A stretch of 7,967 nucleotides of DNA, taken from contig JAIOOZ010000048.1 of NCBI GenBank assembly GCA_021414185.1, forward strand, positions 1 to 7,967. The letters are read 5' to 3'. Source of the DNA: Betaproteobacteria bacterium (lineage in GTDB: Bacteria; Pseudomonadota; Gammaproteobacteria; Burkholderiales; SG8-41). Each line of letters opens with the position of its first letter. The first letter of the stretch is position 1. The translations under genes and the position numbers were made by a program. The notes beneath the pieces were generated by a model. That model was not told the DNA's origin. It worked only from the letters and a program-made list of their open reading frames with translations, and did not search any database. Shown in pieces: positions 1 through 6,596 of the stretch.

Positions 1-1
1 C

Positions 2-187
2 ATCGTCGTGCGCAAACGCAAGAGCGAGATCGATTACATCAGCGGTGAAATCGTCCGGCGCGGCGAGCAAGCCGGGGTTCCAACGCCGGTCAACCGGCTC
101 CTGGCACAGATGTTCGAGGAAATTGAAAGTGGACGGCGTGCGCTGGGTTGGGAAAACCTGCAAAAACTCAAAGATGCGGTCAGTTAA
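2..187 (+). CDS. Ketopantoate reductase (ApbA/PanE family), C-terminal fragment; 5' end outside window
   Basis: Reading from base 2 gives 61 residues and a TAA stop at 185-187; the start lies upstream of the window. The peptide contains KSEIDYISGEIV, then a GVPTPVN segment and an E-S-G close to the end. This is the pattern of the C-terminal helical domain of 2-dehydropantoate 2-reductases, where the Lys/Ser/Glu-containing helix and the 'G-x-P-T-P-x-N' turn are typical. Characterised family members reduce ketopantoate to pantoate with NADPH in coenzyme A synthesis, in the cytoplasm. Many Burkholderiales carry extra paralogues in catabolic clusters, so the exact substrate of this copy is unsure and I give no gene symbol. 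Only the C-terminal third at most is visible; the Rossmann domain cannot be checked. A palindromic element starts directly after the stop codon. Confidence 0.85.
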   Translation: MVVRKRKSEIDYISGEIVRRGEQAGVPTPVNRLLAQMFEEIESGRRALGWENLQKLKDAVS

Positions 188-297
188 GAAATCTCTGATT
201 AAGTCATCCTCGCGTAGGCGGGGATCCAGCAAGGTCTTGAACTTCCTGGATTCCCGCCTGCGCGGGAATGACGAAACCGTACTTGTTCAGAGATTTC
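188..297. repeat. Nested palindromic, MITE-like element with dRS3-like core
   Basis: The outer ends are an 11-bp perfect inverted repeat, GAAATCTCTGA at 188-198 and TCAGAGATTTC at 287-297. Inside lies a 27-bp inverted repeat (203-229 against 246-272) matching at 23 of 27 positions. Three of the four mismatches would be G-U pairs in RNA, so the transcript could fold into a nearly continuous stem with a 16-nt loop. The right arm contains ATTCCCGCCTGCGCGGGAAT (250-269), which fits the ATTCCC-N8-GGGAAT pattern of dRS3-type repeats known from Neisseria and seen in other beta-proteobacteria. TA dinucleotides at 185-186 and 299-300 sit one base outside each end and could be a target-site duplication. 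No coding capacity is seen. It could also terminate or protect the upstream transcript, but no T-tract follows. Confidence 0.8.
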
Positions 298-350
298 GTA
301 ATACTAGGTGCGGGTCAGCGTTTGCGTATTCTTATTAAAGGTATTCCTTA

Positions 351-1120
351 ATGCACTCATTCATTACCAGCGACGGCATCAGGCTGAACTATTACATTGA
401 TGACTATACCGATCCGTGGACCAAGCCGGCTACGGTGGTCATGCTGCATCCGGCGATGGGCAGCGCCAAACGCTATTACGCGATGGTGCCGAAACTTGCG
501 CGGCGACCGATACATTGCCATTTTCACTTGAGCGTCTTGCCCAGGACACGGTCGAGCTGATCGACCATTTCAAACTCGATAGAGCGCATATCGTCGGCAG
601 TTCCGCCGGCGGCTTTATCACCCAACGCACCGCGATGGATTTTCCGGAGCGGGTTCAAAGCGTCTCTCTGATCGGATCGAAGCCCGGCCTAAAGCGCAGC
701 CAGGCTTCGGAATGGCTCGAGCAGGTAGGCAAGAAGGGGCTGCGTCCTTTCCTCAAAGAAACAATCGCGCTGCGCTTTCCGGACGAAATCGATTCAGAGT
801 TTGTCGAATGGTTCCTCGACGAGGCCGCGAAGAATAACGTGCCTTTTATCGGCAAGTTCGTCGGCTATATGACCACGCAGGATTTCATGGACGAAGTGCA
901 CAAGATCCGTTGTCCGGCGTTGCTCATCGCGCCGGGTGCCGAGCCGATCGGCAGCATTGCAACTTATCACGAGATGAAATCAAAGATGCCCGATGCCGAA
1001 CTGATCGTTTACGAAGGCGCGCGCCATAATATCAACGACTATCTGCCAGACCGCTGCGTCGGCGACATCCTGACGTTTCTCGACAAGCGGTTTGGCGGCC
1101 AGCTGGCGGCGAATTCGTAA
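351..1120 (+). pseudogene. Alpha/beta-hydrolase broken by an internal deletion with frameshift
   Basis: The 5' part, read from ATG 351 (AAAGG about 9 nt upstream), encodes an N-terminus with D-D-Y-T-D-P-W, the oxyanion-loop region L-H-P-A-M-G, and residues up to about position 505. The rest of the protein continues in another frame from about position 506 to the TAA at 1118-1120. Compared with the related hydrolase at 2174-3004, the protein jumps from '...PKLAR' to 'DTLPFSLERLAQD'. Roughly 20 residues (strand beta-4 and the R-x-D-x-R-G-H-G-S-S loop) are missing and the frame changes, so about 60 bases plus a non-multiple of three were lost. The later part keeps the nucleophile motif G-S-S-A-G and the catalytic histidine (G-A-R-H-N). 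At the usual acid position it has G-A-E-P where the relative has G-D-E-S. The translated halves cannot give a normal fold. Thirty bases separate it from the Bug gene downstream, suggesting a former two-gene unit. Confidence 0.8.
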
Positions 1121-1150
1121 TCCGACTGATTTATTTTCAGGACTTCTTTG

Positions 1151-2167
1151 GTGCCCGACATGAACATGACGCAAGGTAAAGAATCAATCGAATGGCGCAG
1201 AGTGCTGCGGCCGTCCCTGTGTGCGGTTATCGTTGCAGCCAGCATCGCATTGCCTGCTGCCGCCCAAGGCAATTATCCCGACCGTCCGATCCGCTGGATC
1301 CTGCCGATCGCGGCAGGGGGCGGTTCCGACACCCTTGCCCGTACCATACAGGCCGGCTTTACGGAATCGATCGGCCAGCAGATCGTCATCGACAACCGCC
1401 CGGGCGGCAGCAGCGTGATAGGAACCGAAATTACCGCCAAAGCGGCGCCCGATGGTTACACCCTGTTGTTCATCACGACGACCCACACGGTCAATCCCAG
1501 CCTGATACCGAAATTGCCGTACGATTCGCTCAAGGATTTCGCCGCGGTCTCGTTGCTTGTATCCCAGCCCAATATTCTTGTGGTCCCTGCAGCATTGCCG
1601 GTGAAGTCGATGAAAGAGTTGATCGCGTTGGCCAAATCCAAGCCGGACACGATCAGCTTTGCGTCGGGAGGCAATGGCAGCCAGCCGCATCTGACCGGGG
1701 AATTGTTCAAATCGACATTGGGACTGCAGATTACGCATGTTCCGTACAAGAGCGCGGGGCCGGCCGTCATCGACCTGCTGGGTGGACACGTGCAAATGAT
1801 GTTCGTGGGCCCGCTGGCAGTCGATCCACACATCAAGTCGGGGCGCGTGCGGGCTCTCGCCGTCGCCAGCACGCGGCGGCTCTCCACGCATCCGGAGGTG
1901 CCCACTACCTCGGAAGCGGGCGTGCAGGGCCTCGAAAGCGGCACGTGGTACGGCATCCTGGTGCCGGCCCGTACGCCGCAACCCATTATCGATCGTCTTT
2001 ATGCCGCGACCGCGAAAACAATGCAGTTGCCTGACGTCAAGGCGCGGCTGCTGGCCCAGGGAGTGGACATTATCAGCAGTTCACCGCAGCAGTTTTCTGC
2101 TTATCTCAAAAGCGAAACTGCCAAGTGGGCGAAGGTCATCAAGGACGCCAACATACGTCCGGAGTAG
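1151..2167 (+). CDS. Bug/TctC-family periplasmic solute-binding protein
   Basis: The protein is an extracytoplasmic binding protein of the tripartite tricarboxylate transporter (Bug) family, which binds carboxylates or similar small organic ligands in the periplasm. An N-terminal signal sequence is visible: basic residues (W-R-R-V-L-R), a hydrophobic stretch, and a probable cleavage after L-P-A-A-A before Q-G-N-Y-P. Family hallmarks follow in order: YPDRPIRWILP, a G-G-G-S-D loop, V-I-D-N-R-P-G-G-S, G-T-E-I-T-A-K-A-A-P-D-G-Y-T, then THVPYKSAGPAVIDLLGG and P-E-V-P-T. The length of about 338 residues is normal. I chose GTG 1151 because AGGA (1139-1142) lies 8 nt upstream; TTG 1148 and ATG 1160 or 1166 are alternatives that only change the n-region. 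It follows the broken hydrolase by 30 bp and ends 6 bp from the convergent hydrolase. No TctA/TctB membrane partners are in the window. The ligand is unknown. Confidence 0.92.
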   Translation: MPDMNMTQGKESIEWRRVLRPSLCAVIVAASIALPAAAQGNYPDRPIRWILPIAAGGGSDTLARTIQAGFTESIGQQIVIDNRPGGSSVIGTEITAKAAPDGYTLLFITTTHTVNPSLIPKLPYDSLKDFAAVSLLVSQPNILVVPAALPVKSMKELIALAKSKPDTISFASGGNGSQPHLTGELFKSTLGLQITHVPYKSAGPAVIDLLGGHVQMMFVGPLAVDPHIKSGRVRALAVASTRRLSTHPEVPTTSEAGVQGLESGTWYGILVPARTPQPIIDRLYAATAKTMQLPDVKARLLAQGVDIISSSPQQFSAYLKSETAKWAKVIKDANIRPE

Positions 2168-2173
2168 GCGCGG

Positions 2174-3004
2174 CTAGGGAAAATGGCGCCGCAGAAAGGC
2201 CAATGCGTCGGCCGCGCAGCGGTCGGCGAGATAGTCGCCGATGTTGTGACGGCCGCCGTCGTAAACAAGCAGTTCGCTCGTAGGTATACGCTGGTGCATT
2301 TCCGGGTAGGCGCCGCCATCGCCTATCGACTCGTCACCCGGCGCCACGATCAACGTGGGACATCGGATAGCGCCGACTTCATCCATCCAGTACAGGCCCG
2401 TCATTTTCAGTATGAAGCGCTTGATGAACTCGATATCGTTACGCGCTATTTCGTCCACGAACCAGGCAATGTGTTCCTTGTCGGCATAGCCGGGCGGAAA
2501 GCGGTCGCCTATGGTTTCCAGCAGAAAAGGGCGCAGCCCCTTGGCTTCGATCTGCGGAATCCAGCTCGCGGCCTGACTGTGTTTGAGTCCCGGCTTGGAT
2601 GCGAAGAGCAGAATGCTCAGCACCCGCTCGGGATGGGCGATGGCAAGCCACTGCGCGAGATAGCCGCCGCCGGCAGCGCCGAGAAAATGCGCCCGTTCTA
2701 CGCCCAGGTGGTTTTGCAATTCCAGCAGGTCTTGCATCAGGCGTTCGCGCGTCAGCGGTAAATCTGGCGAAGGGACCGGCGAACTGCCATGTCCGCGCAT
2801 GTCCATACGCACGACCCTGTAATGCCGCGCGAGGTGCGGCACAAAGGCGTACAGGCGCCGCGCGCTGCTCATCGCCGGATGCGTCATGAACAGGGTTTGC
2901 GGCTCTTTCCACGGATCGGTGAAGTCGTCGACATAGTAGGCGATCCGCGTTGAATCGCTCGCCGTCATGAACTGGCGCCGGGTCGTGATGTTTTCGCTGG
3001 GCAC
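2174..3004 (-). CDS. Alpha/beta-hydrolase fold protein with nucleophile Ser replaced by Ala
   Basis: This is a 276-residue alpha/beta-hydrolase-fold protein, full length for the family. It shows the YYVDDFTDPWK N-terminal signature shared with its two neighbours, the oxyanion-loop region T-H-P-A-M (about 41-45), the R-M-D-M-R-G-H-G-S-S loop (66-75), the nucleophile elbow at 109-113, the acid region A-P-G-D-E-S (Asp224) and the histidine region G-G-R-H-N (His253). The elbow reads G-A-A-G-G: residue 111, expected to be the nucleophilic serine, is alanine (codon GCC, plus-strand 2672-2674). Asp and His are kept. It may be a non-hydrolytic member (binding protein, lyase-like or regulatory role) or an inactivated enzyme. 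The start is GTG at 3004-3002 with GGAG 7 nt upstream; an internal ATG at 2968 is a weaker option. It follows the 3022-3858 hydrolase by 17 bp and probably closes the operon. Confidence 0.88.
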   Translation of the reverse strand: MPSENITTRRQFMTASDSTRIAYYVDDFTDPWKEPQTLFMTHPAMSSARRLYAFVPHLARHYRVVRMDMRGHGSSPVPSPDLPLTRERLMQDLLELQNHLGVERAHFLGAAGGGYLAQWLAIAHPERVLSILLFASKPGLKHSQAASWIPQIEAKGLRPFLLETIGDRFPPGYADKEHIAWFVDEIARNDIEFIKRFILKMTGLYWMDEVGAIRCPTLIVAPGDESIGDGGAYPEMHQRIPTSELLVYDGGRHNIGDYLADRCAADALAFLRRHFP

Positions 3005-3021
3005 GGACTATCTCCGGTGTC

Positions 3022-3858
3022 TTAATTCTCGCGGCAGGGAACGCCGTCGTACCGCGCGATGAAGTGCAGGAGGTGCGTCGCGCACGCGGCGGGGAAGATC
3101 ATCTGCACTTTATGGTAAGACGCCGGCATATGTATCAATCGCAGATCTTGAATGCTGTTGATCAGCATCTGTTCCTGTTCCGGCGTCGTCAGTGGTCCAT
3201 TGGTCGGATAAAGTCCCAGCACCGGCACTTTGATGTTGGCCAGATAAGATGCCACATTCGCGCGGTTGACCAGCTCGCCCATGGCCGCCTGCACCTCGCG
3301 GCGGTTTTTCTTGAATTCTGCGTTGTACCAGGTAACCAGCCCGGGATCGGCGTCGGGCGGAAAGCGCATATTGCGGTTGCTGGCCTCCAGCCATGTATCC
3401 ACACTGCCGGCCTTGCCAGCTGCCGGATCCTGGGCTGTGAAGGTGACTTTGCCGCGTTCATTGATGGAGACCGGCGTTGAAACGAGGGTCAGCGTTCTGA
3501 CACGCGACGGGTGCAGCGTGGCCAGCGCCATGCCTATCATCCCGCCCATCGATTCGCCGCAGAAATGGACTGAGTCCGCTCCCAGATGGTCGATGATGGC
3601 GCGGACGTCGTCAACGCAGGTTTCAAGCGTGAATTCGGTCTCGAGATTGAAATCAGCCGACGAACGACCCAGCCCACGCACGTCCGGTCTTACTATTTTG
3701 TAGAAACGGCTGAGGTAGGGCACCCAGCTGTACCAAAATTGCGCGGAACGGCCGTTGCCGTGCTGAAGGATGAGGTAGGGCGCGTTTTTCCAGGGATCGG
3801 TGAAATCGTCCACGACATAGTGCAGCGTGGGCGCGCCCGGGCGTTCGACGTACGGCAT
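3022..3858 (-). CDS. Alpha/beta-hydrolase, probable ester or lactone hydrolase
   Basis: This is a 278-residue alpha/beta-hydrolase. The N-terminus carries LHYVVDDFTDPWK (12-24), the oxyanion loop H-G-N-G-R-S is at 33-38, R-P-D-V-R-G-L-G-R-S-S lies at 57-67, and the nucleophile elbow is G-E-S-M-G-G with Ser103. The catalytic histidine is probably His249 in P-A-S-Y-H-K. The acid is less clear: the usual post-beta-7 position reads Y-P-T-N-G-P-L-T-T-P, with Asn rather than Asp, so the acid may sit elsewhere. The overall pattern resembles 3-oxoadipate enol-lactonase and MhpC-like enzymes, but the substrate cannot be assigned. I chose ATG 3858 because GGA lies about 7 nt upstream and homologous residues begin there. 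The frame stays open upstream to 4410, but that extension overlaps the neighbouring genes and lacks hydrolase similarity. It lies 104 bp after the DUF4387-like gene and 17 bp before the next hydrolase. Confidence 0.9.
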   Translation of the reverse strand: MPYVERPGAPTLHYVVDDFTDPWKNAPYLILQHGNGRSAQFWYSWVPYLSRFYKIVRPDVRGLGRSSADFNLETEFTLETCVDDVRAIIDHLGADSVHFCGESMGGMIGMALATLHPSRVRTLTLVSTPVSINERGKVTFTAQDPAAGKAGSVDTWLEASNRNMRFPPDADPGLVTWYNAEFKKNRREVQAAMGELVNRANVASYLANIKVPVLGLYPTNGPLTTPEQEQMLINSIQDLRLIHMPASYHKVQMIFPAACATHLLHFIARYDGVPCREN

Positions 3859-3962
3859 TTTGTTCCGGACGCGAAGCGCCCGCCTGTGAAGGGTGTCTTG
3901 TTGCCCCGAATTTAATGCGTATTGCGCAATACGACAAGCCGCTTCGCGCGGCTGCGTAGCAA
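3859..3962. other. Intercistronic spacer with two adjacent palindromes
   Basis: This 104-bp gap lies between the DUF4387-like stop and the next hydrolase in the minus-strand operon. It contains a perfect 16-bp palindrome, CGTATTGCGCAATACG, at 3918-3933. Four bases away is a 6-bp GC-rich inverted repeat with a 5-nt loop (AGCCGC at 3937-3942, GCGGCT at 3948-3953). In the transcript these would form two tandem hairpins. Neither is followed by a clear U-run in the operon direction, so a strong intrinsic terminator is unlikely. Messenger stabilisation, a REP-like element, partial attenuation or a protein-binding site are all possible. Confidence 0.6.
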
Positions 3963-4332
3963 TCAGGGAATTTCGATTTCCAGCAGAGGGCCGTACTGCT
4001 GGCAACCGAGCATGTCCCAGTCGCCGGGGCTGCCGCTCGGTCGCAGGCGGTAGATAGTGAACTTGATCGCGTTGGCGACGTCGAATTCGACGAAATCGGA
4101 AATCCTTTCCTGCGGTATGCCCATGAAGCCGGCAATCGCTTCGCGCGAGAGTTTGCCGCATTTGCGCGCCCGGTCGTAGTCCTGGACGTTGCGGAAACGC
4201 TACAAAAGTGTCGAAATCGGCGTCAGACGAGAAGCGAACCACAGCCAGGTTGGGCACCTGGCGAGGATTTGCGACAAAGTATGGCGCCGATTCTCGGCAT
4301 CTTTTGTTCAGCGAATTAATGATTCGGGGCAC
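3963..4332 (-). pseudogene. DUF4387-like protein, AtuA partner, with apparent 1-base frameshift
   Basis: The C-terminal part (4199 down to the TGA at 3963-3965) encodes 78 residues. They include DYDRARKCGKLSREAIAGF, then D-F-V-E-F-D-V-A-N-A-I-K-F-T-I, and S-G-S-P-G-D-W-D-M-L-G-C-Q-Q-Y-G-P-L-L-E-I-E-I. This closing pattern is what I recall for DUF4387 proteins, small (about 110 aa) proteins of unknown function commonly encoded next to AtuA/DUF1446 genes. That frame is blocked just upstream by TAG at 4202-4200. The protein appears to continue in a neighbouring frame (P-N-L-A-V-V-R-F-S-S-D-A-D-F-D-T-F-V-A-F), reaching GTG 4332-4330, which overlaps the atuA-type stop by one base (TAGTG). Joining the two frames gives about 122 residues, the right size. 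One extra base near 4195-4203 would explain the break. It could be a real mutation, a sequencing or assembly error, or less likely recoding. The family call is moderately sure. Confidence 0.65.
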
Positions 4333-5693
4333 TAGATGCCGGCTTCGATTAAATGGGTTTGAAAGAGTTCCATCGGGTCGTCGATCGGCACCGTGTGGTT
4401 GACGTTCCACATGTAGCCCGGTGACGAGCGCATGGTCTGCTTGGTGGTGGCAGCGGTGCCGGCAGTGCCCTTCACACCGGGAATCCGCGCAAAAAAGAAC
4501 ATGCGCACCGCGAAGTCCGTGATTTTTTCGGCGAGTTCATGCGTCGGGGCAAGCCCTTCAACGACGACGCCCACTTCGTGGGGCTGCGCATTCTTGAGAG
4601 GTTCGAGTTCTTTCAGAACGCCGTTTTTGCCGAAGACGTGGAAGTACAGCTCGTATTTCTCCTTGCCGAAGCGCTTGGCGACGCTTGATTTGCACCACTC
4701 GATTGCCTTGTCGATATTGCGCACGACATGCGGGTCGCGGATGCCGGCGACGCCCATGCAGCGCTCGCCGAGTTTCTTGGCGCCTTCGATTTTAACCAAC
4801 AACTGCTTCGCTGGCTCCCAGCGCGCACCGGTGATGCGGCAGGTGCGCTCGTCGAACTGCTCGTAGTGACATTGGCGCATGTCGAGCAATCCCCCCAAGG
4901 TGTATTCGAAGTAAGGGTTCTCCCGCTCGTACATCGAATGGCCCGCCGCGGATGCGATGGTGCAGCGCTGGTCGGGGTGGTAGGGGGTTATCTTGATGTC
5001 GTCCTGCGAGATGGTGCCGATTACCGTTTCCTTGCCCATGAACGGTTCGGCGACGAGCGACGCGCATTCGATCATCTTGCCCATGTGGTAGGCGAGCGGT
5101 TCCGGGAAGCCAGCATGGATGCAGGGCGCTGCCGTGAAGTTTATGTCCCCGCAACGGCCGGCGATGATGACGTCGGCACCCATGTTTAGCAATTTGATGA
5201 ACGGGTGTATGCCGCTCACGCCGACGACGCGTGTCGCCAGATCGATCTCTTCTTCGGTCAGATCGGGAAAGCCGCCGAGGCCCGCAAGTTTCTTTTCGGC
5301 CTTGAGTTTGTCCTTGAGGAAATCTTTTGATACCTCAGAATAAAAATAGCCGAGCTTGAACTTCGGAATGCGGTGCTCCTCGGCAAGTTCGCGAATCATG
5401 CTCACGAAGTGATCGACGCCCCAGTTGCTGCCAGAATCTCCCGCCGAACCGATGATGAGCGGGATGCCTTTCTTGCGAGTGGTGGTCAGAAAAAGTTCAA
5501 GCTCGTCGCGGGCGAAATGGCCGAGAGTCTGGTTGGCGCCAAGGAAAACAGGGCCGGGGTCCGAACTGCCGCCGTCGGCGACGACGTAATCGGGGTTGGT
5601 TTCCAGGCCGCGGTGATAGCTCTCGGGATTCGACGGAGCGGTACCGAGGTGGCCGGTGGAAATGAGGATGCGCAGGTTTTGCTTTTTTGCCAT
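4332..5693 (-). CDS. AtuA/DUF1446-family protein (acyclic terpene utilization-like)
   Basis: This 453-residue protein matches the AtuA (DUF1446) family. It begins with R-I-L-I-S-T-G-H-L-G-T-A-P (8-20), has A-D-G-G-S-S-D-P-G-P (39-48), a glycine-rich G-S-A-G-D-S-G (82-88), and the strong family segment G-A-D-V-I-I-A-G-R-C-G-D (172-183) followed by A-G-F-P. No signal peptide or membrane segment is seen, so it is cytoplasmic. The founding member is encoded in the atu citronellol/geraniol cluster of Pseudomonas, where its reaction is not established. Similar genes elsewhere sit in unrelated carboxylate contexts, so a terpene role is not implied. The start ATG 5693 is well supported by GGGAG 8 nt upstream. 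It follows the RpiR-type regulator by 33 bp, and its TAG stop overlaps the GTG of the DUF4387-like gene, a sign of translational coupling. Confidence 0.92.
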   Translation of the reverse strand: MAKKQNLRILISTGHLGTAPSNPESYHRGLETNPDYVVADGGSSDPGPVFLGANQTLGHFARDELELFLTTTRKKGIPLIIGSAGDSGSNWGVDHFVSMIRELAEEHRIPKFKLGYFYSEVSKDFLKDKLKAEKKLAGLGGFPDLTEEEIDLATRVVGVSGIHPFIKLLNMGADVIIAGRCGDINFTAAPCIHAGFPEPLAYHMGKMIECASLVAEPFMGKETVIGTISQDDIKITPYHPDQRCTIASAAGHSMYERENPYFEYTLGGLLDMRQCHYEQFDERTCRITGARWEPAKQLLVKIEGAKKLGERCMGVAGIRDPHVVRNIDKAIEWCKSSVAKRFGKEKYELYFHVFGKNGVLKELEPLKNAQPHEVGVVVEGLAPTHELAEKITDFAVRMFFFARIPGVKGTAGTAATTKQTMRSSPGYMWNVNHTVPIDDPMELFQTHLIEAGI

Positions 5694-5726
5694 TGCTGGA
5701 ACTCCCGGGAATTCGTGTAACGTGGT

Positions 5727-6587
5727 TTAAGCGGTTTGAAAGTAGGCCTGGCTGTCGGCCAGGGCTTCGAAACGGTTGAGCGCTTTCAGCGTGCGCGCCT
5801 TGTCGAGCAGGCTCACTTCATGCATAAGTCCGTTGATCAGGATCAGCGGCGCGCAGTGCGACGCGACGTAGGCGGCGGATTCTACGGGCGCGTGAAGATT
5901 CAGGTCGCCGCGCAGTGCCGAATAAGGGCTGTCGGTAATCGCGAGCGTCTTGAGCTCCCGGTTTTTCGCGAAGTCGAGCAGTTCGACCAGTTCGCGAAGA
6001 TAACGCGGGAAGCCGATCACGACGACACATGATTTCGCGTCCATCCGTGCGAGCCTGTCATAGGTCTCCGTGGTGACTGCCAGTTCGCGGGTCGCCTTGA
6101 TTTCGATCTTGTTGAGGCCGAACCACATGTGGTGGGCGAGCGGGGCCGAACTGCGGGTGCCGACGATCATGACCTCGGATGCTTCGCGCAGCATGCGGGC
6201 CGCGCGTTCCAGCGTCTTGAGGTCCAGCGTATCCTGCAGCGCAGAGATATTGTCGATCTCGCGCTCGATGATCGCGGAAAGCGGGCCCTTTTTCGGCGGT
6301 TCCTTGACGGCGTAAGTGAGCTTGAAGCGTTCGGTGCCTTTCATGTCGGCACGGACGACCCGCCGGATCTCGCGTTGCAGGTCCGGGTAACCCTTAAATC
6401 CCAGCGCTTTGGCAAAACGCACGACGGTCGCCTCACTGACGCCGGCAGCGGTAGAAAGCTCCTTCACCGTCGAGAATGCTACGCCTTCGTAATGGCCGAG
6501 GACGTGCTTCGCGAGCATGCGCTGGTTGCGCGAGAGCGATTCGGCACCGTTTCTGAGGCGGCGCATCAATGGTGTTTCAGTGGGCAT
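5727..6587 (-). CDS. RpiR/MurR-family transcriptional regulator (HTH + SIS domain)
   Basis: This 286-residue protein has the two-domain layout of RpiR regulators. The N-terminal winged helix-turn-helix covers about residues 1-78, with STVKELSTAAGVSEATVVRF and then A-K-A-L-G-F-K-G-Y-P-D-L-Q, the classic recognition-helix region. The C-terminal SIS domain runs from about 125 to 260, with V-M-I-V-G-T-R-S-S-A-P-L-A and L-A-I-T-D-S-P. Known SIS domains in this family sense phosphosugars or other sugar-acid intermediates; here the ligand is unknown. I prefer ATG 6587 because family similarity starts there and a palindromic operator-like site lies at 6597-6614. Upstream TTG 6644 and ATG 6614 would add residues with no family similarity and run through that site. 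It heads the minus-strand cluster and is divergent from a Bug gene, so it probably controls both directions and itself. Confidence 0.93.
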   Translation of the reverse strand: MPTETPLMRRLRNGAESLSRNQRMLAKHVLGHYEGVAFSTVKELSTAAGVSEATVVRFAKALGFKGYPDLQREIRRVVRADMKGTERFKLTYAVKEPPKKGPLSAIIEREIDNISALQDTLDLKTLERAARMLREASEVMIVGTRSSAPLAHHMWFGLNKIEIKATRELAVTTETYDRLARMDAKSCVVVIGFPRYLRELVELLDFAKNRELKTLAITDSPYSALRGDLNLHAPVESAAYVASHCAPLILINGLMHEVSLLDKARTLKALNRFEALADSQAYFQTA

Positions 6588-6596
6588 CGCGACACT

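Noticed and set aside
188..297. CRISPR array or tRNA in the repeat region
   Set aside because: The repeats are inverted rather than direct and spaced, and no cloverleaf can be built.
45..338. Open frame of 97 codons on the plus strand
   Set aside because: It overlaps the ketopantoate reductase end in another frame and then runs through the palindromic element; its composition is basic and not protein-like.
1184..1981. Long antisense frame (265 codons) inside the first Bug gene, and a 280-codon plus-strand frame at 1192-2034
   Set aside because: The Bug frame has clear family motifs throughout; these frames are Arg/Gly/His-rich shadows typical of GC-rich coding DNA.
3859..4410. N-terminal extension of the 3022-3858 hydrolase up to 4410
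   Set aside because: It overlaps the AtuA-type gene and the DUF4387-like gene, lacks hydrolase similarity, and the ATG at 3858 has a suitable ribosome-binding site.
4332..5693. Assigning the cluster to citronellol/geraniol breakdown
   Set aside because: Only the AtuA-type gene supports it; none of the geranyl-CoA carboxylase, dehydrogenase or hydratase genes of that pathway occurs in the window.
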